In this document: positions 20,864 through 31,415 of the stretch, piece by piece
Position numbering within the stretch: position 1 is the stretch's first letter
Layout: each line of letters opens with the position of its first letter
Assembly: GCA_029781595.1 (NCBI GenBank)
Contig: JAKOWJ010000351.1
Coordinates: forward strand, 19,045-83,044
DNA: 64,000 nt
Direction of reading: 5' to 3'
From: Pseudomonadota bacterium
GTDB lineage: Bacteria; Pseudomonadota; Gammaproteobacteria; Burkholderiales; Usitatibacteraceae
The notes under the pieces: generated by a model
Seen by the model: only the letters and a program-made list of their open reading frames with translations
Databases searched by the model: none
Told to the model about the DNA's origin: nothing
Made by a program: the position numbers and the translations under genes

Positions 20864-22023
20864 ACGCCCGGGGCAAGCCGCGGCCGCCGCTGATGGAGCC
20901 CATCCGCCGGCGCGGGATCTACCTGCTGCCCAACCTCTTCACGACGCTCGCGCTCTTCGCGGGCTTCTTCGCCATCGTCCAGGGGATGAACCACGACTTC
21001 GAGCGCGCCTCCGTGGCGATCTTCGTGGCGATGGTGCTCGACGGCCTGGACGGTCGCGTGGCGCGCCTCACGCGCACGCAGTCGGCCTTCGGGGCCGAGT
21101 ACGACAGCCTCTCCGACATGGTGTCCTTCGGCGCGGCGCCCGCCCTGGTGATGTACGAGTGGGCGCTGCGCGACATGGGGCGCATCGGCTGGATCGCGGC
21201 CTTCGTCTACTGCGTGGGGGCCGCGCTGCGCCTGGCCCGGTTCAACACGCAGCTCTCGGTGGCCGACAAGCGCTGGTTCACGGGCCTGCCCAGCCCGGCG
21301 GCCGCGGCGCTGGTGGCGGGAATGATCTGGGTGCTCAACGACTACCAGGTGAGCGGCGGCGACGTGAAGTGGTTCGCGGCGGCGCTCACGGTGTACGCGG
21401 GCGTCACGATGGTCTCGAACGTTCGCTTCTACAGCGGCAAGGACCTCAACCTGCGGCGCGCCGTGCCGTTCTGGATGACGCTGGTGATCGTGGTGGCGCT
21501 GCTGCTCATCTCCATCAAGCCGTCGCACGTGCTGTGGGGGATCATGGTCGCGTACGGCGTCTCCGGCTACGTCGGCTGGATCGTCCAGCGCTGGCGCGCC
21601 GAGGCCAAGGAGAAGCAGTACCAGCACGTGCGCGACGCGATCGACGAGGGCGACGTGACCGGTCTCGCCCGCATGCTGCACGCGACGCCCGCCGACACGG
21701 TGGTGGACGGCGAGGGGCGCACGCTGCTCATGGTGGCCGTGGAGGAGTCGAACCTGCCGGCCGTGGAACTGCTCCTGGCGCGGGGCGCCGACCCCGAGCA
21801 CCGCGACGGGCGCGGGCGCACGGCGCTGCACCTGGCGGCCGAGATGGGATTCCAGGAGGCCGTCGAGGTGCTCCTGGCCGCCGGCGCCGACCCGAGCGCC
21901 CGCGACGCCGCCGGCACCACGGCGCTCGACCTCGCCGAGGAACACGGCGCGCACGACATCGTGGCGGCCGTGCTGCGCGCCGGCGGCCGCTCCGGCCGGG
22001 AGCTCGCGGCCCCGGGCGGCTAG
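20860..22023 (+). CDS. pssA: CDP-diacylglycerol-serine O-phosphatidyltransferase with C-terminal ankyrin repeats
   Basis: Residues 1 to about 255 form a membrane CDP-alcohol phosphatidyltransferase with the complete DG..AR...G...D...D signature ([10 protein letters not shown], then GAEYDSLSD) and about eight hydrophobic helices. It makes phosphatidylserine, the substrate of the Psd encoded just upstream. Past residue 265 the protein continues with a charged linker and about three ankyrin repeats, recognisable by [20 protein letters not shown] and [10 protein letters not shown] and by GADP turns. Typical PssA ends near 280 residues, so the 387-residue fusion is odd. The linker and repeats are in one uninterrupted frame with ordinary codon use, so it is a genuine single gene. 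GTG 20860 overlaps the psd stop. Confidence 0.92.
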   Translation: MNARGKPRPPLMEPIRRRGIYLLPNLFTTLALFAGFFAIVQGMNHDFERASVAIFVAMVLDGLDGRVARLTRTQSAFGAEYDSLSDMVSFGAAPALVMYEWALRDMGRIGWIAAFVYCVGAALRLARFNTQLSVADKRWFTGLPSPAAAALVAGMIWVLNDYQVSGGDVKWFAAALTVYAGVTMVSNVRFYSGKDLNLRRAVPFWMTLVIVVALLLISIKPSHVLWGIMVAYGVSGYVGWIVQRWRAEAKEKQYQHVRDAIDEGDVTGLARMLHATPADTVVDGEGRTLLMVAVEESNLPAVELLLARGADPEHRDGRGRTALHLAAEMGFQEAVEVLLAAGADPSARDAAGTTALDLAEEHGAHDIVAAVLRAGGRSGRELAAPGG

Positions 22024-22053
22024 TTGCCAGACCGCGAAGTCCGTTGCTATAGT
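22024..22053 (+). promoter_or_regulatory. Sigma-70 promoter for leuA leader
   Basis: TTGCCA at 22024-22029 and TATAGT at 22048-22053 are separated by 18 bases. The expected start of transcription coincides with the ATG of the leader peptide at 22060. Confidence 0.6.
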
Positions 22054-22059
22054 CCGGCC

Positions 22060-22146
22060 ATGATCCGCGTCGAATTCCACGCCGACCAGCTGCTGCACCT
22101 CCCCCTGGCGGGCCTGCCTGGCCTGCTGCTGCGCCTCGCGCGCTAA
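22060..22146 (+). CDS. leuL: Leucine-rich leader peptide of leuA
   Basis: This 28-codon open frame begins MIRVEFHADQLL and contains nine leucine codons, six of them after codon 17 counted to the end of a PLAGLPGLLLRL-type tract. It ends 86 bases before leuA. The promoter -10 ends six bases before the ATG, so the mRNA would be leaderless or almost so. Downstream, GGCAGGC (22196-22202) can pair with GCCTGCC inside the leader. These features fit leucine-controlled transcription attenuation as in trp/his/leu leaders; the fold itself needs modelling. Confidence 0.65.
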   Translation: MIRVEFHADQLLHLPLAGLPGLLLRLAR

Positions 22147-22154
22147 ATACCCCA

Positions 22155-22164
22155 CCCCCCCCCC
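22155..22164. repeat. Ten-base cytosine run
   Basis: A homopolymer of 10 C lies between the leader peptide and leuA. It could be prone to slippage or to sequencing error; it is non-coding so no frame is affected. Confidence 0.8.
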
Positions 22165-22232
22165 ATTCGGCAGTTTCGGCGCCGCCCGGCAGACGGGCAG
22201 GCGGTGTTCCATCCCCATTCCCGGAGTGAACC

Positions 22233-23789
22233 ATGCAGGATCAATTGATCATCTTCGACACCACCATGCGCGACGGCGAGCAGAGCCCCGGCGCGTCGAT
22301 GACCCGCGACGAGAAGATCCGGATCGGCAAGCAGCTCGAGCGGCTGCGCGTCGACGTGATCGAGGCCGGGTTCGCCGCGGCGAGCCCCGGCGACTTCGAG
22401 GCGATCCGCGCCGTGGCGGAGGTCGTGCGCGAGTCGACGGTCTGCTCGCTCGCCCGCGCCAACGACAACGACGTTCGCCGCGCCGGCGAGGCGGTCGCGC
22501 CGGCCGCGCGAAAGCGCATCCACACGTTCATCGCCACGAGCCCCATCCACATGAAGCTCAAGCTGCGCATGAGCGAGGACGAGGTGCTGGAGGCCGCGGT
22601 GCGCGCCGTCAGGCTCGCGCGGCAGTTCACGGACGACGTGGAGTTCTCGGCGGAGGACGCGGTGCGCTCGGACGTGGATTTCCTGTGCCGCGTCTTCGAG
22701 GCGACCATCGCCGCCGGCGCGCGCACGATCAACGTGCCGGACACGGTGGGGTACAGCGTGCCGGAGCGCTGGGGCGGGCTCTTCGCGCAGCTCCTCTCGC
22801 GCGTCCCGAACGCCGACCAGGCCGTGTGGTCGACGCACTGCCACAACGACCTGGGGATGGCCGTGGCCAACTCGCTGGCGGCCGTGATGAACGGCGCGCG
22901 CCAGGTGGAGTGCACCGTGAACGGCCTGGGCGAGCGTGCCGGCAACGCCTCGCTCGAGGAGATCGTGATGGCCGTCCGCACGCGCTCGGATCTCTTCCCC
23001 TGCCGCACGGGCGTCGACGCCACGCAGATCGTGCCCACGAGCAAGCTCGTGTCGACCATCACGGGCTACCCGGTCCAGCCGAACAAGGCGGTCGTGGGCG
23101 CCAACGCCTTCGCGCACGAGTCCGGCATCCACCAGGACGGCGTCCTCAAGCACCGGGAGACCTACGAGATCATGCGGGCCGAGGACGTGGGCTGGGGGGC
23201 CAACCGCCTCACGCTGGGCAAGCTCTCAGGCCGCAACGCCTTCCGCAGCCGCCTGTCGGAGCTGGGCATCACCCTCGCCTCCGAGGAGGCGCTCAACGCC
23301 GCGTTCGCCAAGTTCAAGGAGCTCGCCGACAAGAAGCGCGAGATCTTCGACGAGGACCTGCAGGCGCTAGTCTCCGACGAGAGCGTGACGCCCGAGCACG
23401 AGCGCTTCAAGCTGGTGTCGATGGTGGCGCACTCCGAGACCGGCGAGCAGCCCTTCGCCTCGGTGGTGATCGCCGACGGCGGGAACGAGATGCGCTCCGA
23501 GGCCCGCGGCGCCGGGCCCGTCGACGCCGCCTTCCAGGCGATCGAGCAGATGGTCTCGAGCGGAACGGAGCTGCTGCTCTACTCGGTGAACAACATCACG
23601 ACCGGGACCGACTCCCAGGGCGAGGTGACGGTGCGCCTGGCGAAGGAGGGGCGCGTCGTGAACGGCATGGGCGCGGACACGGACATCGTCGTGGCGTCGG
23701 CCAAGGCCTACCTGAGCGCGCTCAACAAGATGGGGATCAGCACGGCGCGCATGAACCCGCAGTACGGGACGGAGCAGGCGGCGCCCTAG
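22233..23789 (+). CDS. leuA: 2-isopropylmalate synthase
   Basis: This 518-residue enzyme condenses acetyl-CoA with 2-oxoisovalerate, the first step of leucine synthesis. It has the HMGL-like barrel with [13 protein letters not shown] at residues 8-20 and the metal-binding STHCHNDLG, a linker, and the C-terminal LeuA dimer domain (about 390-510) that binds leucine for feedback inhibition. ATG 22233 follows CCGGAG. The leader peptide gene upstream adds control at transcription. Downstream it converges on the HhH protein gene with a shared strong hairpin. Confidence 0.96.
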   Translation: MQDQLIIFDTTMRDGEQSPGASMTRDEKIRIGKQLERLRVDVIEAGFAAASPGDFEAIRAVAEVVRESTVCSLARANDNDVRRAGEAVAPAARKRIHTFIATSPIHMKLKLRMSEDEVLEAAVRAVRLARQFTDDVEFSAEDAVRSDVDFLCRVFEATIAAGARTINVPDTVGYSVPERWGGLFAQLLSRVPNADQAVWSTHCHNDLGMAVANSLAAVMNGARQVECTVNGLGERAGNASLEEIVMAVRTRSDLFPCRTGVDATQIVPTSKLVSTITGYPVQPNKAVVGANAFAHESGIHQDGVLKHRETYEIMRAEDVGWGANRLTLGKLSGRNAFRSRLSELGITLASEEALNAAFAKFKELADKKREIFDEDLQALVSDESVTPEHERFKLVSMVAHSETGEQPFASVVIADGGNEMRSEARGAGPVDAAFQAIEQMVSSGTELLLYSVNNITTGTDSQGEVTVRLAKEGRVVNGMGADTDIVVASAKAYLSALNKMGISTARMNPQYGTEQAAP

Positions 23790-23794
23790 CCCCG

Positions 23795-23831
23795 AAAAGA
23801 AGATGCCCGCGGGCCTGCGCCCGCGGGCATC
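23795..23831. terminator. Bidirectional terminator between leuA and HhH gene
   Basis: GATGCCCGCGGGC at 23802-23814 and GCCCGCGGGCATC at 23819-23831 form a 13-base perfect stem with CTGC loop. On the minus strand it is followed by TCTTTTC, a better T-tract than on the plus strand, so it best serves the leftward gene but lies between both stops. Confidence 0.75.
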
Positions 23832-23862
23832 TCGGCACATCGGCGCCCGGAGGCGCCGGGAC

Positions 23863-24204
23863 TCAGCAGCCGCCCTTCTTCTTCTTCTTTTCCGGGGCCG
23901 CGGCCTTGGCCGGGGCCTGCTTGGCGATGATGTGGTCCTTGATGTCCTTGTAGACGTTCTCGGGCACGATCTTCTTCGCGACGAGCTCGTCCTTGCCCTT
24001 GTACGGGCGGCCCTTGATGATCGCGTTCGCGCGCGCGTCACCGACGCCCTTGAGCTTCATCAGCTCGTCGCGAGAGGCGGTGTTGATGTCGAGCATGGCC
24101 TCCGCCTTCTTCTCGGCGGCGGGCTTCGCGGGGGCGTCCTTGGCGAATGCCGGGGCGGTCGCGGCGAGGAGCGCGATGGCGGCGGCGGCGATGAGCTTCT
24201 TCAT
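23863..24204 (-). CDS. ComEA-like helix-hairpin-helix secreted protein
   Basis: This 113-residue protein has a signal peptide (MKKLIAAAAIALLAATAPAFA) followed by an Ala/Lys/Pro linker and one helix-hairpin-helix pair (LDINTASRDELMKLKGVGDARANAIIKGRPYKGKDEL, broken here only by description) at residues about 40-90. It ends in a run of lysines and GGC. ComEA-type proteins bind DNA in the periplasm for uptake; many short betaproteobacterial versions lack proven competence roles. The PYKGKDEL variant is typical of the short family. Confidence 0.85.
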   Translation of the reverse strand: MKKLIAAAAIALLAATAPAFAKDAPAKPAAEKKAEAMLDINTASRDELMKLKGVGDARANAIIKGRPYKGKDELVAKKIVPENVYKDIKDHIIAKQAPAKAAAPEKKKKKGGC

Positions 24205-24534
24205 GGGTTCTCCTGTCGGCGTGGTGGTTGTCGGTCGCCCGGAAATTCTAGCCGTTTCGGGCGCATCGCGCGCGGATGGCCGCCGGGCGAGGCGACCGGT
24301 GCTGCGGCCCCCGGGGCAGGCGTCGCCGCAGGCAGACGGCCGGTTGTCGTGCCCGATCAGGCGGTTGCGGCGATGCGGCGCGGCCGACGTCGGCCCGCGG
24401 CGACGGTTCGCTCGCGGCACGCCCGTTCCGCCCGCCTCCCCGCGGCCTTCCCTCCCTCTGGCAGGCGCTGCCGCGAGGAAGGTGGCACGGATCGTGGTTG
24501 CGGTTTCCGGCTCGACACCACGAGAGGAGCGGCG
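24205..24534. other. 330-base intergenic region
   Basis: The region between the divergent HhH and bactofilin genes is GC-rich and shows no supported gene, tRNA or strong hairpin. GAGAGGAG at 24522-24529 is the bactofilin ribosome site. No convincing -35/-10 pair was seen on either strand. Confidence 0.5.
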
Positions 24535-26456
<1,922 letters not shown>

Positions 26457-26492
26457 TGGGGGCCCCGGGCGGCCGGCGCGCCGCGGGGGCGG

Positions 26493-26501
26493 TGATATAC
26501 T
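26493..26501 (+). promoter_or_regulatory. Extended -10 promoter for the GST gene
   Basis: TG-A-TATACT at 26493-26501 is a good extended -10 element, 33 bases before the GTG start. Confidence 0.5.
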
Positions 26502-26534
26502 CGGCGCCCGTCGCCCGTCCCCGAGGTCCCTTCC

Positions 26535-27140
26535 GTGAAGCTCCTCGCCTCCAAGACCAGTCCCTACGCCCGGAAGGTCCGCGTGCTCCTCGCCGAGAAG
26601 CAGCTCGCCTTCGAGTTCGTGGAGGAGAACTCGTGGAGCGCCGAGACCACCGTGCCCCGCTTCAATCCGATCGGCAAGGTCCCGGTGCTCGTGCTCGACG
26701 ACGGCTCGTGCCTGTTCGACTCCTCGGTGATCGCCGAGTACCTCGACCCCCTGGGCGCGCCGGCCTTCCTGCCGCCCGCGGGCATGGAGCGCGCCCGGGT
26801 TCGCTGCGACGAGGCGCTCGGCAACGGGATCACCGATGCCGGCGTGGCCATCTTCCTGGAGCGCAAGCGCGAGGCGTCGCGGCAGGACCCCGCCTGGATC
26901 GCGCGCCAGCGCGGCAAGGTCGACTCGGGGATCGCGGCGCTCGCGCGGGAGCTGGGGGGAAAGGCCTACCTTCGCGGCGACACGATGACGCTGGGCGACG
27001 TGGCCTGCGCCTGCGCGCTGCTGTGGGTGGAGTTCCGCCTGCCTGAGGTCGCGTGGCGGGCGCAGTACCCGGCGCTCGGCCGCTGGATCGAGCGCCTCGA
27101 GTCGCGACCCTCCTTCGCCACCACGCGCCCGCCCGGCTGA
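26535..27140 (+). CDS. Glutathione S-transferase family protein
   Basis: This 201-residue protein has the thioredoxin-like N-terminal domain (residues 1-77, LLASKTSPYARKVRVLLAEK and NPIGKVPVL with the cis-proline, then DSSVIAEYL for glutathione binding) and an all-helical C-terminal domain. It resembles the YibF-like bacterial GSTs that commonly lie next to purB in betaproteobacteria. The substrate is unknown. GTG 26535 is the start. Confidence 0.9.
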   Translation: MKLLASKTSPYARKVRVLLAEKQLAFEFVEENSWSAETTVPRFNPIGKVPVLVLDDGSCLFDSSVIAEYLDPLGAPAFLPPAGMERARVRCDEALGNGITDAGVAIFLERKREASRQDPAWIARQRGKVDSGIAALARELGGKAYLRGDTMTLGDVACACALLWVEFRLPEVAWRAQYPALGRWIERLESRPSFATTRPPG

Positions 27141-27150
27141 GCGGCGCGGC

Positions 27151-28218
27151 TCAGGCGATCACCCCGCCGCCGAGGCACACCTCTCCGCGGTAGAGCACCG
27201 CGGACTGGCCGGGCGTCACGGCCCACTGCGGCCGGGCGAATTCGAGGCGGAAGTCCCCGGATTCCTCCAGGCGGAGGGCGCACGCCGCGTCCGCCTGCCG
27301 GTACCGCGTCTTCGCGCCCAGGTCGCCCGGATCCTCCGGCGGCTCGCCGGCGATCCAGGCCGCGTCCGTCGCGCGCAGGCGGCCGCTGAGCAGTCGCGGA
27401 TCGTCGTGCCCCTGCACGACCACCAGGGTGTTCGTGCCAAGGTCCTTTCCGGCCACGTACCACGGCGAGCCCGGACCGTCCCGGCGGCCACCGATTCCGA
27501 GGCCCTGCCGCTGTCCCAGCGTGTAGTACATGAGGCCCTGGTGCTCGCCCACGCGCTCGCCCTCGGGCGTGACGATGGGGCCGGGCTCCCGTGGCAGGTA
27601 GCGCGAGAGGAACTCGCGGAAGGGCCGCTCGCCGATGAAGCAGATCCCGGTGGAGTCCTTCTTGGCGTGGTTGGGCAGGCCCGCCTCCCGGGCGAGTCGC
27701 CGGACCTCGGTCTTGCGCAGGTGGCCGACGGGAAACATCGCTCGCGAGAGCTGCTCCTGGGTGAGGCGGTGCAGGAAGTACGACTGGTCCTTGGACGGAT
27801 CCAGGCCCTTCAGGAGCCGGTAGCGCCCGTCGTCGCGCTCGACGCGGGCGTAGTGGCCGGTGGCGATGCACTCGGCGCCCATGGCCACGGCGTGGTCCAG
27901 GAATGCCCGGAACTTGATCTCGGCATTGCACAGCACGTCCGGGTTGGGCGTGCGCCCGGCGCGGTACTCGGCCAGGAAGCTGGCGAACACGCGCTCGCGG
28001 TACTCCGCGGCGAAGTTCACGGCCTCGACCTCGATGCCGAGGCGATCGGCCACGCTCACGGCGTCGACGAGGTCGACGCGGCTCGTGCAGTGCTCGCCGT
28101 CGCCGTCGTCCTCCCAGTTCTTCATGAACAGGCCCACGACCTCGTGCCCCTGCCGCTTCAGCAGCAGGGCGGCGACGGCCGAGTCGACTCCTCCGGAGAG
28201 CCCGACGACGATCTTCAT
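27151..28218 (-). CDS. mnmA: tRNA-specific 2-thiouridylase MnmA
   Basis: This 355-residue enzyme installs the sulfur of 2-thiouridine at U34 of Lys, Glu and Gln tRNAs, using sulfur relayed from IscS through TusA-type carriers in many bacteria. The PP-loop SGGVDS at residues 8-13 binds [16 protein letters not shown] and [11 protein letters not shown] hold conserved catalytic segments, and the C-terminal beta-barrel ends the protein. The ATG at 28218 gives the standard N-terminus. It converges on the GST gene with a 10-base gap. Confidence 0.96.
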   Translation of the reverse strand: MKIVVGLSGGVDSAVAALLLKRQGHEVVGLFMKNWEDDGDGEHCTSRVDLVDAVSVADRLGIEVEAVNFAAEYRERVFASFLAEYRAGRTPNPDVLCNAEIKFRAFLDHAVAMGAECIATGHYARVERDDGRYRLLKGLDPSKDQSYFLHRLTQEQLSRAMFPVGHLRKTEVRRLAREAGLPNHAKKDSTGICFIGERPFREFLSRYLPREPGPIVTPEGERVGEHQGLMYYTLGQRQGLGIGGRRDGPGSPWYVAGKDLGTNTLVVVQGHDDPRLLSGRLRATDAAWIAGEPPEDPGDLGAKTRYRQADAACALRLEESGDFRLEFARPQWAVTPGQSAVLYRGEVCLGGGVIA

Positions 28219-28255
28219 GGGTGGCTATCTTGGGGCATCGCGGCGCGATTCCAAA

Positions 28256-28284
28256 CGAAAAAGGCAGGGCCGAAGCCCTGCCTT
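28256..28284 (-). terminator. Rho-independent terminator of the lysine/alanine-rich protein gene
   Basis: AAGGCAGGGC at 28261-28270 and GCCCTGCCTT at 28275-28284 form a stem with CGAA loop. Reading leftward it is followed by a TTTTTCG tract, 18 bases after the stop of the gene at 28303. Confidence 0.8.
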
Positions 28285-28302
28285 CCGGTCGCGGAGCGAT
28301 CG

Positions 28303-28605
28303 TTACTTCTTGGGGGCGTCCGCCGGCGCCTCGGCCTTGGCCGGAGCCTCGGCCTTCGGGGCGGCCTTCTTGGCGGGCTTCTTCTTGGGCGCCTTCTTCT
28401 TGGCGTGGGCCTTGTGCGCCGCGGGCTTCGCCGGCTCGACCTTCGCCGCGGGGGCCTCGGCCTTGGCGGGGGCCTCGGCCTTGGCGGACGGGGCGGCCGG
28501 CGCCGGGGCCGGAGCCGGGGCAGCGGGCTTCGCGGGCGCCTGGGCGAACGCGCCGAGAGTGGCGGACGCGAACACGGCGGCGATCAGGACGGACAGCTTC
28601 TTCAT
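28303..28605 (-). CDS. Secreted lysine/alanine/proline-rich low-complexity protein
   Basis: This 100-residue protein has a clear signal peptide (MKKLSVLIAAVFASATLGAFA, cut after AFA) and a mature part made almost only of Ala, Lys and Pro, with repeated AKAEAPA units and a central KKKAPKKKPAKKA basic stretch. It resembles histone H1-like or PHA-granule-type tails but carries a signal peptide, so it is expected in the periplasm. Its function is unknown. It has its own terminator. Confidence 0.75.
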   Translation of the reverse strand: MKKLSVLIAAVFASATLGAFAQAPAKPAAPAPAPAPAAPSAKAEAPAKAEAPAAKVEPAKPAAHKAHAKKKAPKKKPAKKAAPKAEAPAKAEAPADAPKK

Positions 28606-28712
28606 CGATGTTCCTTTGCGTGGAGTGGGAGGTGCCCGCCCCGCGGAGGCGGGCCCGGGCAACGGCGATAACGGCCCACCTCGGCCGGCGGTTGACATGT
28701 CCGGTCGCGGGT

Positions 28713-29261
28713 CTACAGGACCGGTGGCACCTCCCGCCACTGGCCCGGCGCCAGCCCGTCGAGCGTCCACGGGCCGATCCGGTAGCGCACGAGGCGGAGC
28801 GTGGGCAGCCCTACGCGGGCGGTCATCCGACGCACCTGGCGGTTGCGCCCCTCCCGGATCCGAAGGTCCAGCCACGCGGTCGGGATGGCCCGCCGGAACC
28901 GGATGGGCGGATCCCTCGGCCACAGGCCGGGCGGCTCGCCGATCGCCGCCACCCGCGCCGGCCGGGTGGTGAATTCACCCAGGTCCACGCCCTCCCGCAG
29001 CCTCTCGAGGGCAGCCGGGTCCGGCGTGCCCTCGACCTGGGCCCAGTAGCCCTTCTCGAGCTTGTGCCGCGGGTCGGCGATGCGCGCCTGCAGCCGGCCG
29101 TCGTCCGTGAGCACCAGCAGGCCCTCGCTGTCGGTGTCGAGCCGGCCGGCCGGGTAGACGCCGGGGAGGTCCAGGAGGCCGGCGAGCGTGGGCCGCTCGC
29201 CGCTCGGGCTGAACTGGCAGACGCATCCGTACGGTTTGTTGACGAGGATCAGCCGGGGCAT
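28713..29261 (-). CDS. rluE: Ribosomal large subunit pseudouridine synthase, RluE type
   Basis: This 182-residue enzyme lacks an S4 domain and has the RsuA/RluE-family catalytic motif GRLDTDSEGLL with the catalytic Asp at about residue 42, plus the conserved EGRNRQVRRM. Length and lack of S4 fit RluE, which modifies 23S rRNA at U2457 in E. coli. It is divergent from icd, with only 25 bases from its ATG to the icd -10. Confidence 0.9.
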   Translation of the reverse strand: MPRLILVNKPYGCVCQFSPSGERPTLAGLLDLPGVYPAGRLDTDSEGLLVLTDDGRLQARIADPRHKLEKGYWAQVEGTPDPAALERLREGVDLGEFTTRPARVAAIGEPPGLWPRDPPIRFRRAIPTAWLDLRIREGRNRQVRRMTARVGLPTLRLVRYRIGPWTLDGLAPGQWREVPPVL

Positions 29262-29286
29262 GGCCGGGGAGCAGGGGGGGCTTTGC

Positions 29287-29292
29287 TATAAT
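29287..29292 (+). promoter_or_regulatory. -10 element for icd
   Basis: A perfect TATAAT followed by the GC-rich discriminator TGCGCGC lies 86 bases before the icd ATG. No matching -35 hexamer is seen at 16-18 bases; an activator or an extended element may be used. Confidence 0.5.
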
Positions 29293-29378
29293 TGCGCGCT
29301 TCGCGGCGCCCCGATGGCGGCCGCGCACGGGCGCCGGACGCGCCCGTGGCCACCCGAAGGCCCACAGGAGTCGCGCGC

Positions 29379-30593
29379 ATGAGCAAGATCAAGGTCAAGA
29401 ACCCGGTCGTCGAGATGGACGGCGACGAGATGACGCGGATCATCTGGCAGAGGATCCGCGAGAAGCTGATCCTCCCCTACCTCGACATCGACCTCAAGTA
29501 CTTCGACCTGGGCATCGAGCACCGCGACGCCACGGACGACAAGGTGACGGTCGACTCGGCCAACGCGACGCGCGAGTACGGGGTGGCGGTGAAGTGCGCG
29601 ACGATCACGCCCGACGAGGCGCGGGTGAAGGAGTTCAACCTCAAGCAGATGTGGAAGAGCCCAAACGGGACGATCCGCAACATCCTCGACGGCACGATCT
29701 TCCGCGAGCCGATCATCTGCAGCAACGTGCCCCGGGTGGTGTCCCACTGGGACAAGCCCGTGGTCGTGGCGCGCCACGGATTCGGCGACCAGTACCGCGC
29801 CACGGAACTGAAGTTCGAGGGCGCGGGCACGCTCAAGCTCACCTTCGTGCCGAAGGACGGCAGCGCGCCCATCGAGAAGGAGGTCTTCCAGGCCCCGGGC
29901 GCCGGCATCACCATGGCGATGTACAACCTGGACGAGTCGATCCGCGGCTTCGCCCGGGCCTGCTTCAACTACGCCCTCGGCCGCAACTACCCGGTCTACC
30001 TGTCGAGCAAGAACACGATCCTCAAGGTCTACGACGGGCGCTTCAAGAACCTCTTCCAGGAGATCTTCGAGGCCGAGTTTAAGGCGAAGTTCGACGCCGC
30101 GGGCCTCACGTACGAGCACCGCCTCATCGACGACATGGTGGCCTCCAACCTCAAGTGGAGCGGGGGCTACCTGTGGGCGTGCAAGAACTACGACGGCGAC
30201 GTCCAGTCGGACACCGTCGCCCAGGGCTACGGCTCGCTGGGCCTGATGACCTCGGTGCTCACCACGCCGGACGGCCGCACCGTGGAGGCCGAGGCGGCCC
30301 ACGGGACGGTCACGCGGCACTACCGCCTTCACCAGCAGGGCAAGCCCACCTCCACGAACCCGATCGCCTCGATCTTCGCGTGGACGCGGGGGCTGCAGTA
30401 CCGCGGCAAGATGGACGGCACGCCGGACGTCGTGAACTTCGCGCTCACGCTCGAGAAGGTGTGCGTCGACATGGTCGAGTCGGGCAAGATGACCAAGGAC
30501 CTCGCCCTGCTCATCGGCCCCGAGCAGCCCTTCCTCACCACGGAAGGCTACATGGACGCCGTGGACGCCGAGCTCAAGCGCCGGATGGGCTGA
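29379..30593 (+). CDS. icd: NADP-dependent isocitrate dehydrogenase, homodimeric eukaryotic-like type
   Basis: This 404-residue enzyme oxidatively decarboxylates isocitrate to 2-oxoglutarate. N-terminal [14 protein letters not shown] and the later [20 protein letters not shown] and [12 protein letters not shown] segments are those of the mitochondrial/cytosolic NADP-IDH type, not E. coli Icd. ATG 29379 follows CACAGGAG. It has its own -10 element and a strong terminator shared with the convergent cold shock gene. Confidence 0.96.
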   Translation: MSKIKVKNPVVEMDGDEMTRIIWQRIREKLILPYLDIDLKYFDLGIEHRDATDDKVTVDSANATREYGVAVKCATITPDEARVKEFNLKQMWKSPNGTIRNILDGTIFREPIICSNVPRVVSHWDKPVVVARHGFGDQYRATELKFEGAGTLKLTFVPKDGSAPIEKEVFQAPGAGITMAMYNLDESIRGFARACFNYALGRNYPVYLSSKNTILKVYDGRFKNLFQEIFEAEFKAKFDAAGLTYEHRLIDDMVASNLKWSGGYLWACKNYDGDVQSDTVAQGYGSLGLMTSVLTTPDGRTVEAEAAHGTVTRHYRLHQQGKPTSTNPIASIFAWTRGLQYRGKMDGTPDVVNFALTLEKVCVDMVESGKMTKDLALLIGPEQPFLTTEGYMDAVDAELKRRMG

Positions 30594-30618
30594 GCCCCGC
30601 GGCGCGGACCCGACGAAA

Positions 30619-30650
30619 AAAGCCCCCGGGACGCGTGTCCCGGGGGCTTT
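30619..30650. terminator. Bidirectional terminator between icd and cold shock gene
   Basis: AAAGCCCCCGGGAC and GTCCCGGGGGCTTT form a 14-base perfect stem with a GCGT loop. A-rich and T-rich flanks on the two sides make it able to act in both directions. Confidence 0.8.
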
Positions 30651-30672
30651 GCATTTCCGGGAACCGCGGCTC

Positions 30673-30876
30673 TCAGGCCGACTGGATGTTGGACGCCTGC
30701 TTCCCCTTCGGTCCCTGCGTGACGTCGAAGGAGACTTTCTGGCCTTCCTTCAGGGTCTTGAAACCCTGCATCTGGATGGCCGAGAAGTGCGCGAAGAGAT
30801 CCTCGCTGCCATCGTCGGGCGTGATGAAACCGTAGCCCTTCGCATCGTTGAACCACTTGACGGTACCGGTTGCCAT
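30673..30876 (-). CDS. cspA: Cold shock domain protein (CspA family)
   Basis: This 67-residue single cold shock domain protein has the RNA-binding motifs KGYGFI (RNP1) and DLFAHF (RNP2). It serves as an RNA chaperone. The ATG is at 30876. The predicted promoter at 31014-30986 gives a 5' leader of about 100 bases, as expected for cold-regulated csp mRNAs. Divergent from clpS. Confidence 0.95.
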   Translation of the reverse strand: MATGTVKWFNDAKGYGFITPDDGSEDLFAHFSAIQMQGFKTLKEGQKVSFDVTQGPKGKQASNIQSA

Positions 30877-30985
30877 TCGCTTGCATACCTCTCGGAAAAA
30901 CGGGTGGAGGCCCGCACATCGTTCGGATCCAGGGCCGCACGGCGAAATGGCGATGCGAAAACCTCGAAGCCAAACTCCAACGCGC

Positions 30986-31014
30986 CTTTTACGCCCGTAT
31001 TTGAGGTTAGTCAA
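30986..31014 (-). promoter_or_regulatory. Sigma-70 promoter for cold shock gene
   Basis: On the minus strand TTGACT (31014-31009) and TAAAAG (30991-30986) are 17 bases apart. Transcription would start near 30978, about 100 bases before the start codon. Confidence 0.6.
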
Positions 31015-31106
31015 TAGACGGGGCGGGGTCTTGAAAATCGACGTCCCTTTGTCCATATTGGGTAGGACGGTAACGACTTCGCGCGCGCCGCGCCCGCCTC
31101 CCAGGA

Positions 31107-31415
31107 ATGCCCAGCAAGTCCAGCGGCTCCACCCTGCTCAAGCCGAGCGCGGCGAAGGTCAAGCCGCCGCCGATGTACAAGGTCGTCATGTATAACGACG
31201 ATTTCACGCCGATGGAATTCGTCGTCGAGGTCCTGCAGCTGTTCTTCGCCCTCCCCCGGGAACAAGCCACGCAGGTGATGCTCAAAGTGCATACCGAGGG
31301 GCGCGGCGTGTGCGGGACGTACCCGAAGGACGTCGCCTCCACGAAGGTGGAGCAGGTGGTTCAATACTCGCGCCAGCACCAGCATCCCCTGCAGTGCGCG
31401 ATGGAGGAAACATGA
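31107..31415 (+). CDS. clpS: ATP-dependent Clp protease adaptor ClpS
   Basis: This 102-residue adaptor delivers N-degron substrates to Clp[19 protein letters not shown] is the signature; the substrate pocket residues (N-D-D and the Met-Glu region) and the later [17 protein letters not shown] are present. The N-terminal 25 residues form the flexible extension needed to engage ClpA. The start ATG 31107 follows CAGGA. It overlaps clpA by four bases (ATGA). Confidence 0.96.
   Translation: MPSKSSGSTLLKPSAAKVKPPPMYKVVMYNDDFTPMEFVVEVLQLFFALPREQATQVMLKVHTEGRGVCGTYPKDVASTKVEQVVQYSRQHQHPLQCAMEET

Noticed and set aside
22155..22164. Poly-C tract as a phase-variation switch for leuA
   Set aside because: It is outside coding sequence and downstream of the promoter, so slippage would not change a reading frame; more likely a chance run.
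24483..24501. TGGCACG...TTGC resembling a sigma-54 promoter before bactofilin
   Set aside because: The GG and GC pairs are 14 bases apart instead of the required 10, so the spacing is wrong.
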